From contig NC_030814.1 of the NCBI RefSeq assembly GCF_001704415.2, forward strand, positions 69,867,121 to 69,931,120: a stretch of 64,000 nucleotides of DNA. The letters run 5' to 3'. The position numbers and the translations under genes were made by a program. Origin of the DNA: Capra hircus (taxonomy: Eukaryota; Chordata; Mammalia; Artiodactyla; Bovidae). Of the stretch, positions 1 to 12,900 are shown piece after piece. Position 1 is the stretch's first letter. Each line of letters opens with the position of its first letter. The notes under the pieces are model-generated. The model had not been told where the DNA came from. It saw only the letters and a program-made list of their open reading frames with translations, and did no database searches.

Positions 1-118
1 CTAAACTAGTTACATTGTAAATGTTGTTTAGGGTCATTTGAAAGTAGATTAGTCCTAGATATGTACTGCAAACTCTGGAGCAACCACTAAGAAAAGTTTT
101 TTAAAAGTAGGATGGAGG

Positions 119-233
119 GAATTTCCTGGCCTTCCAGTGATTAGGAAGGTGCTTTCACTGCCGTGGGCCAACTTCAGTCCCTAGTTAGGGAACTAAGATC
201 CCGCAAGGTGGACAGCAAGGCCAAAAAAAAAAG
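119..233 (+). mobile_element. tRNA-derived SINE (CHR/SINE2-type)
   Basis: Begins with the family-typical ttcctggccttccagtgatt head, has a decayed B box and the gggaactaagatcccgcaag segment, and ends in an A run at 222-232. Confidence 0.75.
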
Positions 234-639
234 AGGCAAAATGGAATTATACTAAAGGTTCAGTTAAAGTCACAAAAGGCAGAAAAGGAGATGAAAACAA
301 CACTAAGATCAAAGAACAAGAGCAACAAATGGAAAACAGGAACAAATATGAGATATTAGTTCAATTAAGTCAATAATCAACTTGATTATCAATGATCTAA
401 ATGAATCAATTAAAAGCATATATCGGAGAGTGAACAAAAAAGTGAGACACAACTGTATATTGTGTATAAGAAATCTACTTTAAAAATAAACACATACCGT
501 TTAAAAGCATAGGAATAGAAAATATAAAAAATAAAATAAATGTAAAGGGATAGAGAAGGATATACCATGCTAACACTAACCAAAAGAGAGCAGGGGGGAA
601 CAAAGGAACCAGAAACTGTGTGGAGTATATACACATATA

Positions 640-935
640 TGCAATGTAATATTATTCAGCCTTAAAAAGGAAGAAAATCCTGCCATTTGTGACAGCAGGA
701 ATGAACCCAGAGGACATTATGCTAAGTGATAAAAGCCAAAGATCTTTAAAAAAAAAAGTCAGACTCATAGTAAACAGAGTAGAATAGGGATTACTAGAGA
801 ATGGGGGGATGGGGGGAAAGGAAGATACTGATCCAAGGGGACAAACTTTCAGTCCTAAGATGAGTGAGTGCTGGAGACAATGTACAGCATGGTGACTGTA
901 GTTAATATGTTGTGTATTTGATATTTGCCAAGAAC
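640..935 (+). mobile_element. Old L1 3' end fragment
   Basis: Contains the L1 ORF2 C-terminal signature (aatattattcagccttaaaaa, then ...atgaacccagaggac) and the 3' UTR-type text ending near tgactgtagttaatatg. The bases before it (234-639) are AT-rich with no recognisable gene. Confidence 0.6.
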
Positions 936-1042
936 AGATTCATACTGGGCTTCAGACCCAGGCTGTCCAACTTCAGAGCCCACACTCATAACCACTCTTA
1001 TTCCAGGGTAAGGGGAGTATCACCCTTCTTGCCCTAATTTAA

Positions 1043-1316
1043 CAATCCTGAATACTCATTGGAGGGACTGAAGCTGAAGCTGCAATACTTTAGCCACCTG
1101 ATGCAAAGAGCCAGCTCACTGGAAAAGACCCTGGGAAAGATTGAGGGCAGGAGGAGAAGGGGGAAGCAGAGGATGAGATGGTTAGATAGCATCACCAACT
1201 CAACGGACGTGACTTTGAGCAAGCTCCGGGAGATAGTGAAGGACAGGAAAGCCTAGTGTGCTGCAGTCTTTGAGGTTACAAAGAGTTGGACATGACAGAG
1301 TGACTGAACAATAGCA
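1043..1316 (+). mobile_element. BovB LINE 3' fragment
   Basis: Carries the BovB 3' motifs: ctgaatactcattggaggga, cacctgatgcaaagagcc, a purine-rich gaggagaagggg block and a terminal gagtgactgaac. Translation resembles the BovB ORF2 end with a degraded frame. Confidence 0.85.
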
Positions 1317-1765
1317 ACGGACTTCTTCATCCAACAGCAGAGGAATACACATTCTCTTCAGGTTCATGCATAACATTTACCGAGACAGGCCACATTCTGG
1401 ATTATAAAATCTATCTTAACAGCTTAAAAAATAGAAATCATACTGCAATCAAATGAAACTAGAAACAAATAACAGAAAAATAGCTGGAAAATTCCAAAAC
1501 TTGTGGACACTAAACAACACACTTTAAAATAATGCTTTCAATATTTAACACAGCATACAAAACAAAAAGTGAACCTTAATGTAAGCTATGAACTCTGGGT
1601 GATTATGATGTGTCAATGTAGGTTCATTCGTTGTAACAAACAGCCATTCTGGTGGGACATGTTGATAATGGGGGAAATTTTTATGGGGGCATATGGGAAA
1701 TCTCTGCATCTTCCTTTAAATTTTCCTGTGAATCTAAGTTGACTCTTAAAAAAATGTCTATTTAA
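1317..1765 (+). mobile_element. L1-like ancient repeat
   Basis: 1317-1540 resembles an L1 endonuclease-region fragment. 1565-1765 matches by eye a mammal-wide L1-type 3' sequence (gtgattatgatgtgtcaatg). No intact frame. Confidence 0.4.
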
Positions 1766-1956
1766 AAAGAAAAAAGCACAAGAGCAATATCTAAGTTTGA
1801 TGAGCTTTGTTTTCAAAGCTGAGGCTCATACGAGAATTCCCAAGGAGTATGGAAACATTTAGTGAAAAAGAAAACCAACAGTGAATTCCCCAGACCACAG
1901 GAAGAGAAGTCAAGGAGAACCCAGAGAAGCAGAAGCTGTAAAATTAGCAGGAAGAC

Positions 1957-2366
1957 TGCTGCTGCTGCTCAGTCAATTCAGTTGTGTCTGACTCTCTGTG
2001 ACCCCATAGACCAGAGCCCGTCAGGCTCCTCCATCCATGGGATTTTCCCAGCAAGAATACTGAATTGCAAGCTCAATGCATGAAACAGGGCACTCAAAGC
2101 CGATGCACTGGGACAACCCTAAGGGATGGGATGGGGAGGAAGGTGGCAGAGGTTTCAGGATGGGGGACACATGTACACCCATGGCTGATTCATGTCAATG
2201 TATGGCAAAAATCACCACAATACTGCAAAGTAATTAGCTTCCAATTAAAATAAATTAACTAATTTTAAAAAAAAAAAGAATACTGAACTGGGTTGCCATG
2301 ACCCCCACTCCAGGAGATCTTCCTGACCCAGGGATCAAACCCACGTCTCCACAAGGGAAGTTCTAG
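1957..2366 (-). mobile_element. Bov-tA/Bov-A2-type SINE, split by an L1
   Basis: A minus-strand SINE runs 1957-2064 and resumes at about 2276-2366 (ccaggagatcttcctgaccc, gggatcaaacccacgtctcc). The interruption is the L1 at 2065-2275. Confidence 0.85.
2065..2275 (+). mobile_element. Ruminant L1 3' end inserted in a SINE
   Basis: Severely 5'-truncated L1 ending ...taattagcttccaattaaaa plus a poly-A tail. It is flanked by a perfect 12-bp target-site duplication AAGAATACTGAA at 2053-2064 and 2276-2287, inside the host SINE. Confidence 0.88.
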
Positions 2367-3220
2367 GAACTTCCTAAAAATAAGAGCAAAGGATTTCAAG
2401 GAGGAGATAAACAGAATTAAAGGCAGCAGGTTCCAGCTAGGATTAGTATTGAGAAGGATCTACAAGAGTCAGAAATAGGATCACTGAAGGTCAACTGAGA
2501 GTTTATGCGCTAAGCCTCTTCCATTTGCTTTGTATGGAGTATTTTCCCCTGGCTTCTTCACAGACCCCATGTCACCTACATGAGAGGCACTTACTGAACA
2601 CCTGGACAAAGATGTAGCTCTCTCTGCCACTCCAGTTTTTATTATACTATATATAATTGTGCTTGTCTATTGTCTAGTATCTATCATCATTCCATACGAG
2701 AATGTTTGTGAAAACAAGGTCTTGGTTTGTTTTAGTCACTGCTGCTGTCAGCACCCATGACTGAGCCCCCAGAGTACCCAGAAAATAAAGCAACCAAACC
2801 ACATCTGTTGGACAAACCAAGAGCTGCTGTTGTGGCAGAGCAATAATATCAGGGAAGGAAATGAAGGCATTGAATATAGACTCTTTTAGTAAATTGATGT
2901 GGCAATATCTGAGGAAGGGCAATGGGGAGAGGCTCAGGGAGGTAATGAGGCTTTGTTTTTATAGATTTTAATTATGGACTAATAGATTATTCCTCAGCAA
3001 AGACCTTTTCTGCTCCACTTAGTAATGATCTAGTTTGTATTCATGTCAGTAATGTGAATGAAGACATTTACAGTTTGCTTGTTATATTTCTGGGTAGTAT
3101 TGACAGGATCATGCTTCAAAAATGCCTAGACAATGAGTCAAAAGAAAGATAAGATGAAAATTAGCAGAGCTAAATGTGAGAACCCATATAGTTGGATAGA
3201 GCAGGATATAGAAGCCCTTT
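2367..3220. other. Unassigned intron sequence
   Basis: Low-copy-looking AT-rich sequence inside the last NLRP3 intron. I see no LRR-exon match on either strand and no family I can name. Confidence 0.5.
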
Positions 3221-3530
3221 AGAGAGTCTATTGCTGCTGCTGCTACTGCTGCTAAGTTGCTTCAATCGTGTCCGACTCTGTGCGACCCCATAGATGACAG
3301 CCCACCAGGCTCCCCGATCCCTGGGATTCTCCAGACAAGAACACTGGAGTGGGTTGCCATTTCCTTCTCCAATGCATGAAAGTAAAAAGTGAAAGTGAAG
3401 TCGCTCAGTCGTGTCTGACACTTAAGTGACCTCATGGACTTGGTAGTGACCTACCAGGCTCTTCCATCCATGGGATTTTCCAGGCAAGAGTACTGGAATG
3501 GGGTGCCATTGCCTTCTCCAGAGAGCCTAT
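3221..3530 (-). mobile_element. Bov-A2-type dimeric SINE
   Basis: Two SINE units in minus orientation with a GCT-repeat edge (gctgctgctgctactgctgc). Flanked by an 11-bp duplication AGAGAGyCTAT at 3221-3231 and 3520-3530 with one mismatch. Confidence 0.9.
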
Positions 3531-3874
3531 TAGCCAACTCATTATGAGGTTTTGCTGGAGTTAAGGGAGGATTTGGTGGGTCACACTGGACTCTGTCTGC
3601 ATTGGGTTCCACTGCCTTTTATCTGGGTGTCCTTGGACAAAGTTTTTAAACTCTCTGAGCCTCATTTTATCCTCTTTAAATTAGAGATACTGATATCTAC
3701 TTGTCAGTTTTTATGAGGCCAATGGAGAATAAACCATGCAAAAAACACAGAAGGGCAGTGTTACATGGTCAAGTGCATGTAACAGAGGGTATTTCTCTGG
3801 TATAATAAGAAATATGTTTGGTCTTTGTCCCTCATTCCTATCTCAGAGGTCCTAAAAACCTTGGAATTTCGTGG

Positions 3875-4187
3875 GGGCTTCCCTGATAGCTCAGTTGGTA
3901 AAGGATCTGCCTGCAATGTGGGAGACCCCGGTTCAATTCCTGGGTCAGGAAGATCCACTGGAGAAGGGATAGGCTACCCTCTCCAGTATTCTTGGGCTTC
4001 CCTTGTGGCTCAGCTGGTAAAGAATCTGCCTGCAATGCAGGAAACCTGGGTCGATCCCTGGGTTGGGAAAAGCTCCTGGAGAAGAGAAAAGCTACCCACT
4101 CCAGTATTCTGGCCTGGAGAATTTCATGGACTGTATAGTCCATGGGGTCACAAAGAGTCAGACACAACTGGGCAACTTTCACTTTCA
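3875..4187 (+). mobile_element. Bov-tA-type SINE, partial dimer
   Basis: Contains two successive heads (gcttccctgatagctcag at 3877 and gcttcccttgtggctcag at about 3995) and a 3' part ending in gtcagacacaactgggcaac. Confidence 0.88.
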
Positions 4188-4239
4188 GGAGTGTCTATTG
4201 CTAATCAAAGGAGCCTCTTTTGATCACATTTGAGTTTAT

Positions 4240-4980
4240 GTTAATGGGGTGACTTAAAGTGGGGCCCTTAGATTGGCTCAAGATAGGGCTAATCATCAGA
4301 AAGGCCAAGTGGTTAGAAAGTTGGAACTTTCAGCCCCACCCACTAACCTCCAGGCAGGAAAGGGAAGGAAGGCTGGAGATTAGGCTCTATAAAATCTCTT
4401 GAACAATGAGCTTTGGAGACCTTCTGGGTTGGTGAATCTAACCAACATAGCATCTACATACCAGGAGGATGGAGCACCCCAACTGCATTGAGAGAGAAAC
4501 CCCTGGGCTCCAGACTCTTCTTTACCTCATCCTATGTGTCTCTTCATCTGTTTGTATACCTTATAACATCTTTTATTTAAAACTGTAAACATAAGTATCT
4601 CCCTGATTTCTGTGAGTCAATCTAGCAAAGTTTCATACCTGAATAGGGGGTTGTGGGAATCCCCAATTTGTAACCAAGTCAGATAGAACTGTGAGTAATC
4701 TTGGGACTCATTACTAAAAATTAATGTCTGGCATTGGCAGGGCTAGGGAGGCAATCTTGTAGGACTGAGCCCTTAGCTATGGGTTTAGTGTCGAAATCTA
4801 ACTGACTTGCAAGACACCCAGTTCATGTCTGCAGAGAATTGGTTACTGGTATTACAAAACACTCCAGAGTTGTGTGTTACTATTTCCCACAGACTTCCAA
4901 TAGAACTCATGATCTGATGTGACTGCCAAAAATATAAGGAAACCTCAGTCCTCACCACTGACAACATAGTGCCCTACCAT
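4240..4980 (+). mobile_element. Ancient LTR-like repeat
   Basis: By-eye resemblance to an old ERVL/MER-type LTR: TATAAAA at 4388-4394 followed downstream by text such as ctccctgatttctgtgagtc and cagagaattggttactg. Family and ends uncertain. Confidence 0.4.
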
Positions 4981-5530
4981 AAGAGGTAAAAGTTCTACCA
5001 CACATCATCAGGAGTGTCATGTTCAGATCTGAGTACTGCATTTCAAATAGGGACATTAAAAGATCAACTCTTACCTAGGAGAGCATAACTAAATAGGTGA
5101 AAGTACTAAGCCATGTCCTAGTTAAATATTTAGAGACATCCAAGTAAAAGATGAGAACTAGAGTGTGAGTGTTGCCTCTAAGGAATCAAGATCAGCATCT
5201 CTTAGCAGACCCTGAGGAGCAGAACAAGGGCCAATGCACAAAACAATAGAAGGGGCTGTATAGAGATAAGAACTGCAGGCATTGCAGCAATGACTAGCAT
5301 GCTTAGAAGTTTTCACACATAAAACGGGTGAATGTCTTAGAAGCAAGTGTTCGTTCAATGATGAACTGGACTGTACAATTCCTAAGGTTTCTTTTGACTC
5401 TGAGAGTCTCCAGACTCTATATGTAATAAGAAAGAACAAATCTGACTCCATATTAGACCTAGTTCTTTCATTTTAACCGTGGGCCCTGTTGACTGTGCTT
5501 AGTCATGCTGGCTCTGCACCCTTGTAAAAG
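4981..5530. other. Unassigned intron sequence
   Basis: No gene, exon or clear repeat recognised. A 97-codon minus-strand open frame here has no LRR pattern. Confidence 0.5.
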
Positions 5531-5795
5531 AATGTTTCCTGGGTTTCCCTGGGTGGTCTAATGGTTAAGAATCTGCCTGGCAGTACAGGGGACGGGGGTT
5601 TGGTCCCTGGGCCAGGAAGATCTCACATGCCTCAGAGCAACTACTGAAGCCTGAGCACCTAGAGCCCATGCTCTGCAACAAAAAAGCCACCACAGTGAGA
5701 AGTCCATGCACCACAGTGAAGTGCAGCTTCTACTCCCCAAAGCAGAGAAAGCCCTCACAACAGCGAAGACCAGCACGACCAAAACAAACAAGAAT

Positions 5796-6555
5796 CAGTT
5801 AATCCTAGCCATTTGCAGCGACATGGATGGACCTAACAGTGTCATACTGATTGAAGTCAGATAGAGAAGGAAAATATCATATGACATCCCTCATATGTGG
5901 AATCTAAAAAGAAGTGATGCAAATGAACTTACTTACAAAATAGAAAGAGACTCACAGACTTAGAAAACAAACTTATGGCTGCCAGGGGAAGGAGAAGCTA
6001 GGGACTTTGGGAAGGTCATGTACACACTGCTGCTGTTGCTGCTAAGTCGCTTCAGTCATGTCCAACTCTGTGCAACCCCATAGACGTCAGCCCACCAGGC
6101 TCCCCCATCCCTGGGATTCTCCAGGCAAGAATACTGGACTGGGTTGCCATTTCCTTCTCCAATGCAGGAAAGTGAAAAGTGAAAGTGAAGTCGCTCAGTC
6201 ATGTCCGACTCTTAGCGACCCCATGGACTGCAGCCTACTAGGCTCCTCCATTCATGGTATTTTCCAGGCAAGAGTACTGGAGTAGGTTGCCATTGCCTAC
6301 TCCACAAGTACACACTACTGTATTTAAAATGGATAACCACTAAGGACCCATTGCATAGCACATAGAACTCTGCTCAATGTTATGTGCCAGAATGAATGGA
6401 AGAGTGGTTTGGGGGAGAATGGATACATGTATCTGTATGGCTGAGTCCCTTCACTATTCACCTAAAACTACCCCAACATTGCTAATTGATTATACCTTAA
6501 TACAAAATAAAAAGTTTTAAAAATAACAATAAATTAATTTTAAAAAATTATTGTT
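5796..6555 (+). mobile_element. L1 3' end inside the SINE tail
   Basis: L1 ORF2 C-terminal and 3' UTR motifs (catttgcagcgacatggatg; ataaccactaaggacccatt). It is itself interrupted by a Bov-A2 SINE. Confidence 0.75.
6020..6316 (-). mobile_element. Bov-A2-type SINE nested in L1
   Basis: Minus-strand dimeric SINE inserted in the L1 with a 9-bp duplication GTACACACT at 6020-6028 and 6308-6316. Confidence 0.9.
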
Positions 6556-6569
6556 AAAAAATGTTTCCT

Positions 6570-6948
6570 TTGCCTGAAATATACAGAATAGCCTATTCTC
6601 AAGACTCTGATCTTTAAGAGTCATTTGGAGATAAAGAGTTGCAGAACAGAGAATAACATTTTTCTTAGAGGTTTACAAGAACAGCTTTACCTGCCCTGCA
6701 TGGACAACTGTAAGAACAAAGGATTCTGACACTAAGGAGTTTGCAACAACCAACCGCATCCCTCCCTCAACTTGCCTTTAAAAGTGCTTTGCTGAAACCC
6801 TTAATGGAATGCAGGGTTTTGGAGTGCAAGAGCCACTGATCTCCTTCATGGCCCTGTAATAAATCTTTCTCTGTTCCAAACGCCAACATTTCGATTTGTT
6901 TGGCCTCACTGTGCTTTGGGCATAGGAACTTGCATTCAGTAACATGTA
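6570..6948. other. Unassigned intron sequence
   Basis: No exon signal or repeat family recognised; lies between two well-bounded insertions. Confidence 0.5.
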
Positions 6949-7558
6949 GACATAACAATTTTGGGGGGATCCAAAATCACTGCAGATGGTGAATGGAGCC
7001 ATAAAATTAAAAGATGCTTGCTCCTTGGAAGAAAAGTTATGACCAACCTAGACAGCATATTTAAAAGCAAAGACATTACTTTGCCAACAAAGGTCTGTCT
7101 AGTCGAGGCTATGGTTTTTCCAGTTGTCATGGATGTGAGAGCTGGACTATAAAGAAAGCTGAGAGCCAAAGAATTGATGCTTTTGAACTGTGGTGTTGGA
7201 GAAGACTCTTGAGACACCATTGGACTGCAAGGAGATCCAACCACTTCATCCTAAAGGAAATTAGTCCTGAATATTCATTGGAAGGACTGATGCTGAAGCT
7301 GAAACTCCAATACTTTGGCCACCTAATGTGAAGAACTGACTCATTTGAAAAGATCCTGATTCTGGGAAAGATTGAAGGCAGGAGGAGAAGGGGACGACAG
7401 AGGATAAGATGGTTGGATGGCATCATTGACTCAATGAACATGAGTTTGAGTATACTCCAGGAGTTGATGATAGACAGGGAGGCCTGGTGTGCTGCAGTCC
7501 ATGGGGTCACAAAGAGTCAGACACGACTGAGTGACTGAACTGTATAGAGACATAACAA
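6949..7558 (+). mobile_element. BovB LINE 3' half with target-site duplication
   Basis: 590-bp 5'-truncated BovB at 6959-7548, encoding broken pieces of the BovB C-terminal region (MTNLDSIFKSKDITLPTK). Flanked by GACATAACAA at 6949-6958 and 7549-7558. Antisense to NLRP3. Confidence 0.92.
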
Positions 7559-7735
7559 ACTTATTAGCAGTAGGTAGTATCTAGTACTTCAAACTACTTC
7601 AGATATTGTCTCTTCCATTCTCTACCCTCAACTCCATCTGATTAATCTTTTTTAGAGCAACCCCATTCATATTTTCCAAATAATGTGTCACTGAAAATAA
7701 GTTGCTTTATTGCTAAGACGTTCATAAAGACTTAC

Positions 7736-7906
7736 CCCAGTTTCTGCAAATTACAGTGTGGATTCTTTACTTTTTCACACAAAATCCCAACTCCTGAGTC
7801 TCCCAGAGCATTTTCCCCCAGGTAGAGTCTGGTCAGGGAATGGTTGGTGCTTAGGACGGATGCAAGGTCCTCACAGCTTGCCGATGTGAGACAGCAACTG
7901 ACCAAC
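7736..7906 (-). CDS. NLRP3: NLRP3 LRR exon 3 in window (171 bp)
   Basis: Encodes residues 829-884 (LVSCCLTSASCEDLASVLST to CNLQKL) plus split codons W828 and G885. Acceptor is ctgaaag|G and donor is GG|GTAAGT at 7735-7730. The core is SLTRLYLGENALGDSGVGIL. The next LRR exon is not found in the remaining 7.7 kb to the left, so the gene continues out of the window. Phase 2 on both sides makes this a skippable cassette. Confidence 0.95.
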
Positions 7907-9964
7907 CTTTCAGAGAGATGGCAGATGGTCACAACACCTCTCTCACCCCAGTCCACACACTGCTGTGAGTCAAGAAAGCACTCGTCCTGTCCTTGCCTAT
8001 AGTCCAGTCCGCACATGAGAACAGTATATCCAAGCTCTTTACTAACTTTTTGTTTCTTTTTCTGTTTGGTGTAATAGCAAGAAAACACCCTCAAAGCCCA
8101 TGAAATGTTACATCTTCCTAGATCTCTATATTTATTTTTATTGAGGTAAAATATGTATAGCATAAACTGTACCATTGTAAACATGTGTTCACTTATAAGT
8201 GTTACAATATAGCAGCACTTAAGTACATTCACATAACTGTGCAACCATCACCAGAACTCTTTTCCATATTCCTAAACTGAAATTCTATACTCATTAAACA
8301 ATAACTCCAAATTCCCTTCCCCCAAAACCCTGGAAACCACCATTCTACCTTTTGTCTCTATGAATTTGACTATTCTAGTTATTACATATAAATGGAATCA
8401 TATAATATTTTCCCTTTTGCTTCTGGCTTATTTTACTGAATATATAGCCCTGTTGTGTTTTGCTTTTTTATAATAGCCACCCTAACAAGTATAAACTAGC
8501 CCTACCATTTTCAAGTGATTTTTTGTCTTCTTCAAAATTCGTCTCCCACAAGCATTCAGAGAAGAGCTACATAGACTGTCCAGTGACTGTATTGCTTTAG
8601 CCCCGTTTTTCCTATTTAATGTGAACCAAGGCCTTATCATCAAGTCCCAAAACTCTTCTAAAGCAAAATACATTGGTTTTATTTTCTTAGCTAGGTTGTA
8701 AATACCTTAAAGGCAAGCATAATATTTCTGATTTTTTTTAAGTTCCCCTCCAGGGCTGACTATGTGACTTTTCCCACCAAAAATGCCAACTAAATTAATT
8801 ATTGACAAACATCCAGAGATAAACACAAGGAATCCTCTGAGTAGCCCAAGGCCATTTTCACATTAAAATTCTGACACATCATGGCTCATTAAAGCCACAG
8901 CTATTACTTCACGAGGGAAATTAGTTCAGCCTCACCAGAGCTTCTTCAGATTGCAGAACAGATGCCTCAGTCCCACACACAGGAGTCTGATCCCGAAGTC
9001 TCCCAGGGCGTTGTGGCTCAGGTCCAGTTCCACCAGCTTCTGGTTGCTGCTCAGGACTGAGGAGATGCTGAAGCAGCACTGATGGGAAAGGCAGCACTGT
9101 CCCAACCTTCGTTACAAGCACAGAACAGAGAAATCTCAGAGCAGAGGCTGCTTTTCGGTCACTGCCTTCTGGTCTCTGCTGGGTTTTAGCACCAGGCAAG
9201 GGCAATGTGTTCTCATGCTACAAAGAGAATTAAACTCAATTTATAACTAAATTTTCATGAAGGGAAGTATCATCTTGGGACTTCCCTTGTGGTCCAGTGG
9301 GTAAGGGCTCTGTGTTCCCAATGCTGGGGGTCTGGGTTTGATCACTGGTCAGGAACTAGATCCCACATGCCACTCTGAATATCAAAGATCCTGAGTGCTG
9401 TAACTAAGACCTGACATAGCCAAACACATAAATAAATATTTTTTTAAAAAAAGGAAACTATCATTTTATCAGAAATCCCTGACTACAGCTCAAGACATAG
9501 CGGGAAAACAAATTCGAGTCAGTTCTAGTGAAGTGGATGAACCTAGAGATTGTCATACAGAGTGAAGTAAGTCAGAAAGAGAAAAACAAGTATTGTATAT
9601 TAACACATATATATATGGAATCTAGAAAAATGGTATTGTTGAACCTATTTGCAGGGAAGGAATGGAGACACAGACATAGAGAGCGGACTTGTGGACACAG
9701 TGGGGGAAAGAGAGGGTGGGATGAATGGAGAAAGTAGCATTGACATATACACACTCTGTTAAAGTAAATAGCTGGTGGGAAGTTGGTATGCAACACAAGG
9801 AGCCCAGCCTGGTGCTCTGTCATGACCTAGAGGGGTGGGTTGAGGGGAGGAGAGGGAGGCTCAAGGAGGAAGTTATATATGCATAATTATGAGTGATTTG
9901 CTTTGTAATATGGCAGAAACCAATACATTATAAAGCAATTTTCCTTCAATTAAAAAATAAGTGA

Positions 9965-9997
<33 letters not shown>

Positions 9998-12900
9998 ATT
10001 TGGGAAGATAGTTCTCAGGCTCTGTGGCTCACAATCTGTGACCACAGCTGCCAGGGAGTACCCTCTAAATAATGGGCAATTCTCAAGTATTTAAACTGCA
10101 TGTTTCTGTTTCATAAATGAAAACAATGGTTAGCCGACGAGCTCCACCTCTTTACCACATGTTCCTAACAGCTGAAACTCCCTCAGATGGATACTGTTCT
10201 CTCTAGGGCTGTATGCATCTTCCTTTTCTCTTGGACAATCTTGTCCCTGCTGTTTTATATGATGTTTTAATCCCAGCCCTCCATCTACACTGAAGGAGTG
10301 AGCATCTCTGATTCTTGATTTGCTTTACACAGACACACACCATCACCATCATCACCACCATCAGCACCACCACCAAAACAATTATTGCGCTCCGAGAAGC
10401 AAGAACAGTATTCCAGCTCATTTCAAATGTCCTAGGAGCTTGTTGGATTACCTTTTCTGCCTCCATTTCCGCACCAACTAGAAGCAAATAGATAACTAAG
10501 TCTTTATCAGCAGAACATCTCATTCTCACACGTCTCCCTGTTTGTGTCTCACTTTCTAGAATCACAGAGGGGAATCACATCCACAGGGGTGATGGAGAGA
10601 GTGGCATGGTATAGAGAGGAATGTTAAATGTTAAAATCAGCCAGAACCTCGAAGGCAAAAAGAACATTTTATAATTTATCAAAACAGGTAAGAAGAAACT
10701 CTTAAGCAAGGAAATGCCATGATCAAAGCATAATTTTTTAAATATTAAGTAACCGTCTGTCTTCTGTACAGAGAATGAATGGTGGGTGGCAAAAGTAGAT
10801 CTAGGGACACCAAACAGACAACATTCACCTGATACGTATTTTTGAGCACAAACAAATGATAAGAGCTTGTCCAGACATTATAGAGAAGACAATTTCAGGA
10901 CAAACATGAATCCTGTCATGAGAAGTTAGTGGTCTTGGAGGGCATTGCAATATCTAAGCAGATAATTGTGGTTATCGGATCTGGGCTGCTGGAGTTGAGA
11001 CAGGCTGGGGCCTGGGACCCTTTACTGCAGTGCTTGCACCTGGATGAAAGTCTCCTCGGGCAATAGAATACAAAAGAAACAATAAGAGAGGAATTCCCTG
11101 GTGGTCCAGTAGTTAGGACTCCACAATTCTTATGTAGGGGAATACAAGGCCACACAAGGTAGTGCAAGAAAAGGGATATTAAAAAGGAAGAAAGAAAGAA
11201 ACTATAAGGGACTAAAAATAAATGCATGCATGCATAGTTGAGGCAAATTATGAATAAAAAGATACAAAAAGGCCAAAATCCCAACTGCCATTTCTGAAGT
11301 ACCAGGAGCAAAGTAGGGTAACTGCACATGATCCCTGCACACAGTACCACTGAGGGGGTGAGCAGACCACCTAAGCCATTCCTCTGGTCCCACCCACTGA
11401 TCTGCCCCTACCCTCACTGTGTTTAAGAAACTAACTCACCCTACCTCAGAGAGCCAGCAAGGGTACCTTTACTTGTTTTTGCTCCCTCATGCAGCAACAC
11501 TACCCCCAGTAAAGCCATGGCTTTACTTCCTTATTTACTTAACTTAAAGTTTCTTATCTGGCATTTTACTGATTTCTATTGATTAAAGAGTCTATGGGAG
11601 GACTTTCCTGGCAGTCAAGTGATTAAGACTCTGCACTTCCAAAGCAGGGAACATGAGTTCAATTCCTGGTCAGGGAACTAAAATCCCACATGCCCAGTGG
11701 TGTAGCCAAACAAAAGGCAAAAAGAGTCTAAGGGACTTGCCTGGTGATTCAGTGGTTAAGACTCCACTTCTACTACAGAGGACATGGGCTCAATCCCTGG
11801 TCAGGGAACTAAGATCCCTTATACTGCATGGCACAGTCAAAAAAAAAAAAAAGTCTAAGGACCCTGGATGGATGGTAACAAAATGAGAATGAGGAAAAGT
11901 AGAAAATGGCTTGTACAAGGGTGAAATTAAGAAGACTGGTGATAGGGTGGTTATTAAGAGCAACACAGAAAGGTATGAAAATGTCCTGAGGTGGTGGGCT
12001 TTAAAACTGGCTGTGAAGTCCAGATTTGTGATGCAGGAGGGTTGAGGGATGGCCCGTACAACTATGTACTTGATTCAGGGCATGTGAGTCTAATTCACAG
12101 TGTGGGCTCATCACTTCAGTTTCTCAGTCGTGTCCAACTCTGCTTCCCCATGGACTGCAGCACACCAGGCCTCCCTGTTCATCACCAACTCCCGGAGTTT
12201 ATTCCAACTCATGTCCATTGAGCGGTGATGCCATCTCACCAATCTCATACTCTGTCATCCCCTTCTCCTCCTGCCTTCAACCTTTCCCAGCATCAGGGTC
12301 TTTTCAAATGAGTCAGTTCTTTGCATCAGGTGGCCAAAGTATTGGAGTTTCAGCTTCAGCATCAGTCCTTCCAATGAATATTCAGGACTGATTTCCTTTA
12401 GGATGGACTGGTTGAATCTCCTTGCAGTTTAAGGGACACTCAAGAGTCTTCTCCAACACCACAGTTCAAAAGCATTAATTCTTTGCCCCTCAGCTTTCTT
12501 TATAGTCCAACTCTCATATCCATACATGACTACTGGAAAAACCATAGCTTGGACTAGACAGACCTTTGTCACAAAGTAATGTCTCTGCTTTTTAATATCC
12601 TGTACCGATTGGTCATAGCTTTTCTCCAAGGAGCAAGCGTCTTAATTTCATGGCTGCAGTCACCACCTGCATTGATCTTGGAGCCCAAGAAAATAAAATC
12701 TGTCATATTTCCAGTGTTTCCCCATCTATTTGCCATGAAGTGATGGGATCGAATACCATGATCTTCAGTTTTTCAATGTTGAGTTTTAAACCAACTTTTT
12801 CACTGTCCTCTTTCACTTTCATCAAGAGGCTCTTTAGTTCTTCTTTGCTTTCTGCCATAAGGGTGGTGTCATCTGTGTATCTAGGGTTATGATATTTCTC

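Larger units (their letters stand above)
5531..6569 (+). mobile_element. CHR-type SINE carrying a nested L1
   Basis: A SINE starts at 5541 (ggtttccctgggtggtctaa) and reaches its A-rich tail near 5790. The same 10-bp duplication AATGTTTCCT flanks it at 5531-5540 and again only at 6560-6569. The intervening 0.75 kb is therefore a later insertion in the SINE tail. Confidence 0.75.

Noticed and set aside
3875..4187. tRNA-like A/B-box sequences in SINE heads
   Set aside because: These are tRNA-derived SINE promoters; no complete cloverleaf or real tRNA gene is present here or in the other SINEs.
8921..9205. 94-codon minus-strand frame
   Set aside because: It is the wrong register across an NLRP3 LRR exon; the real frame fits the NLRP pattern exactly between 9106 and 8936.
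10203..10565. 120-codon minus-strand frame with a hydrophobic VLVVVLMVVMMVMV stretch
   Set aside because: The hydrophobic part is just the CAC/CAT microsatellite read in reverse; it lies in an NLRP3 intron with no homology.
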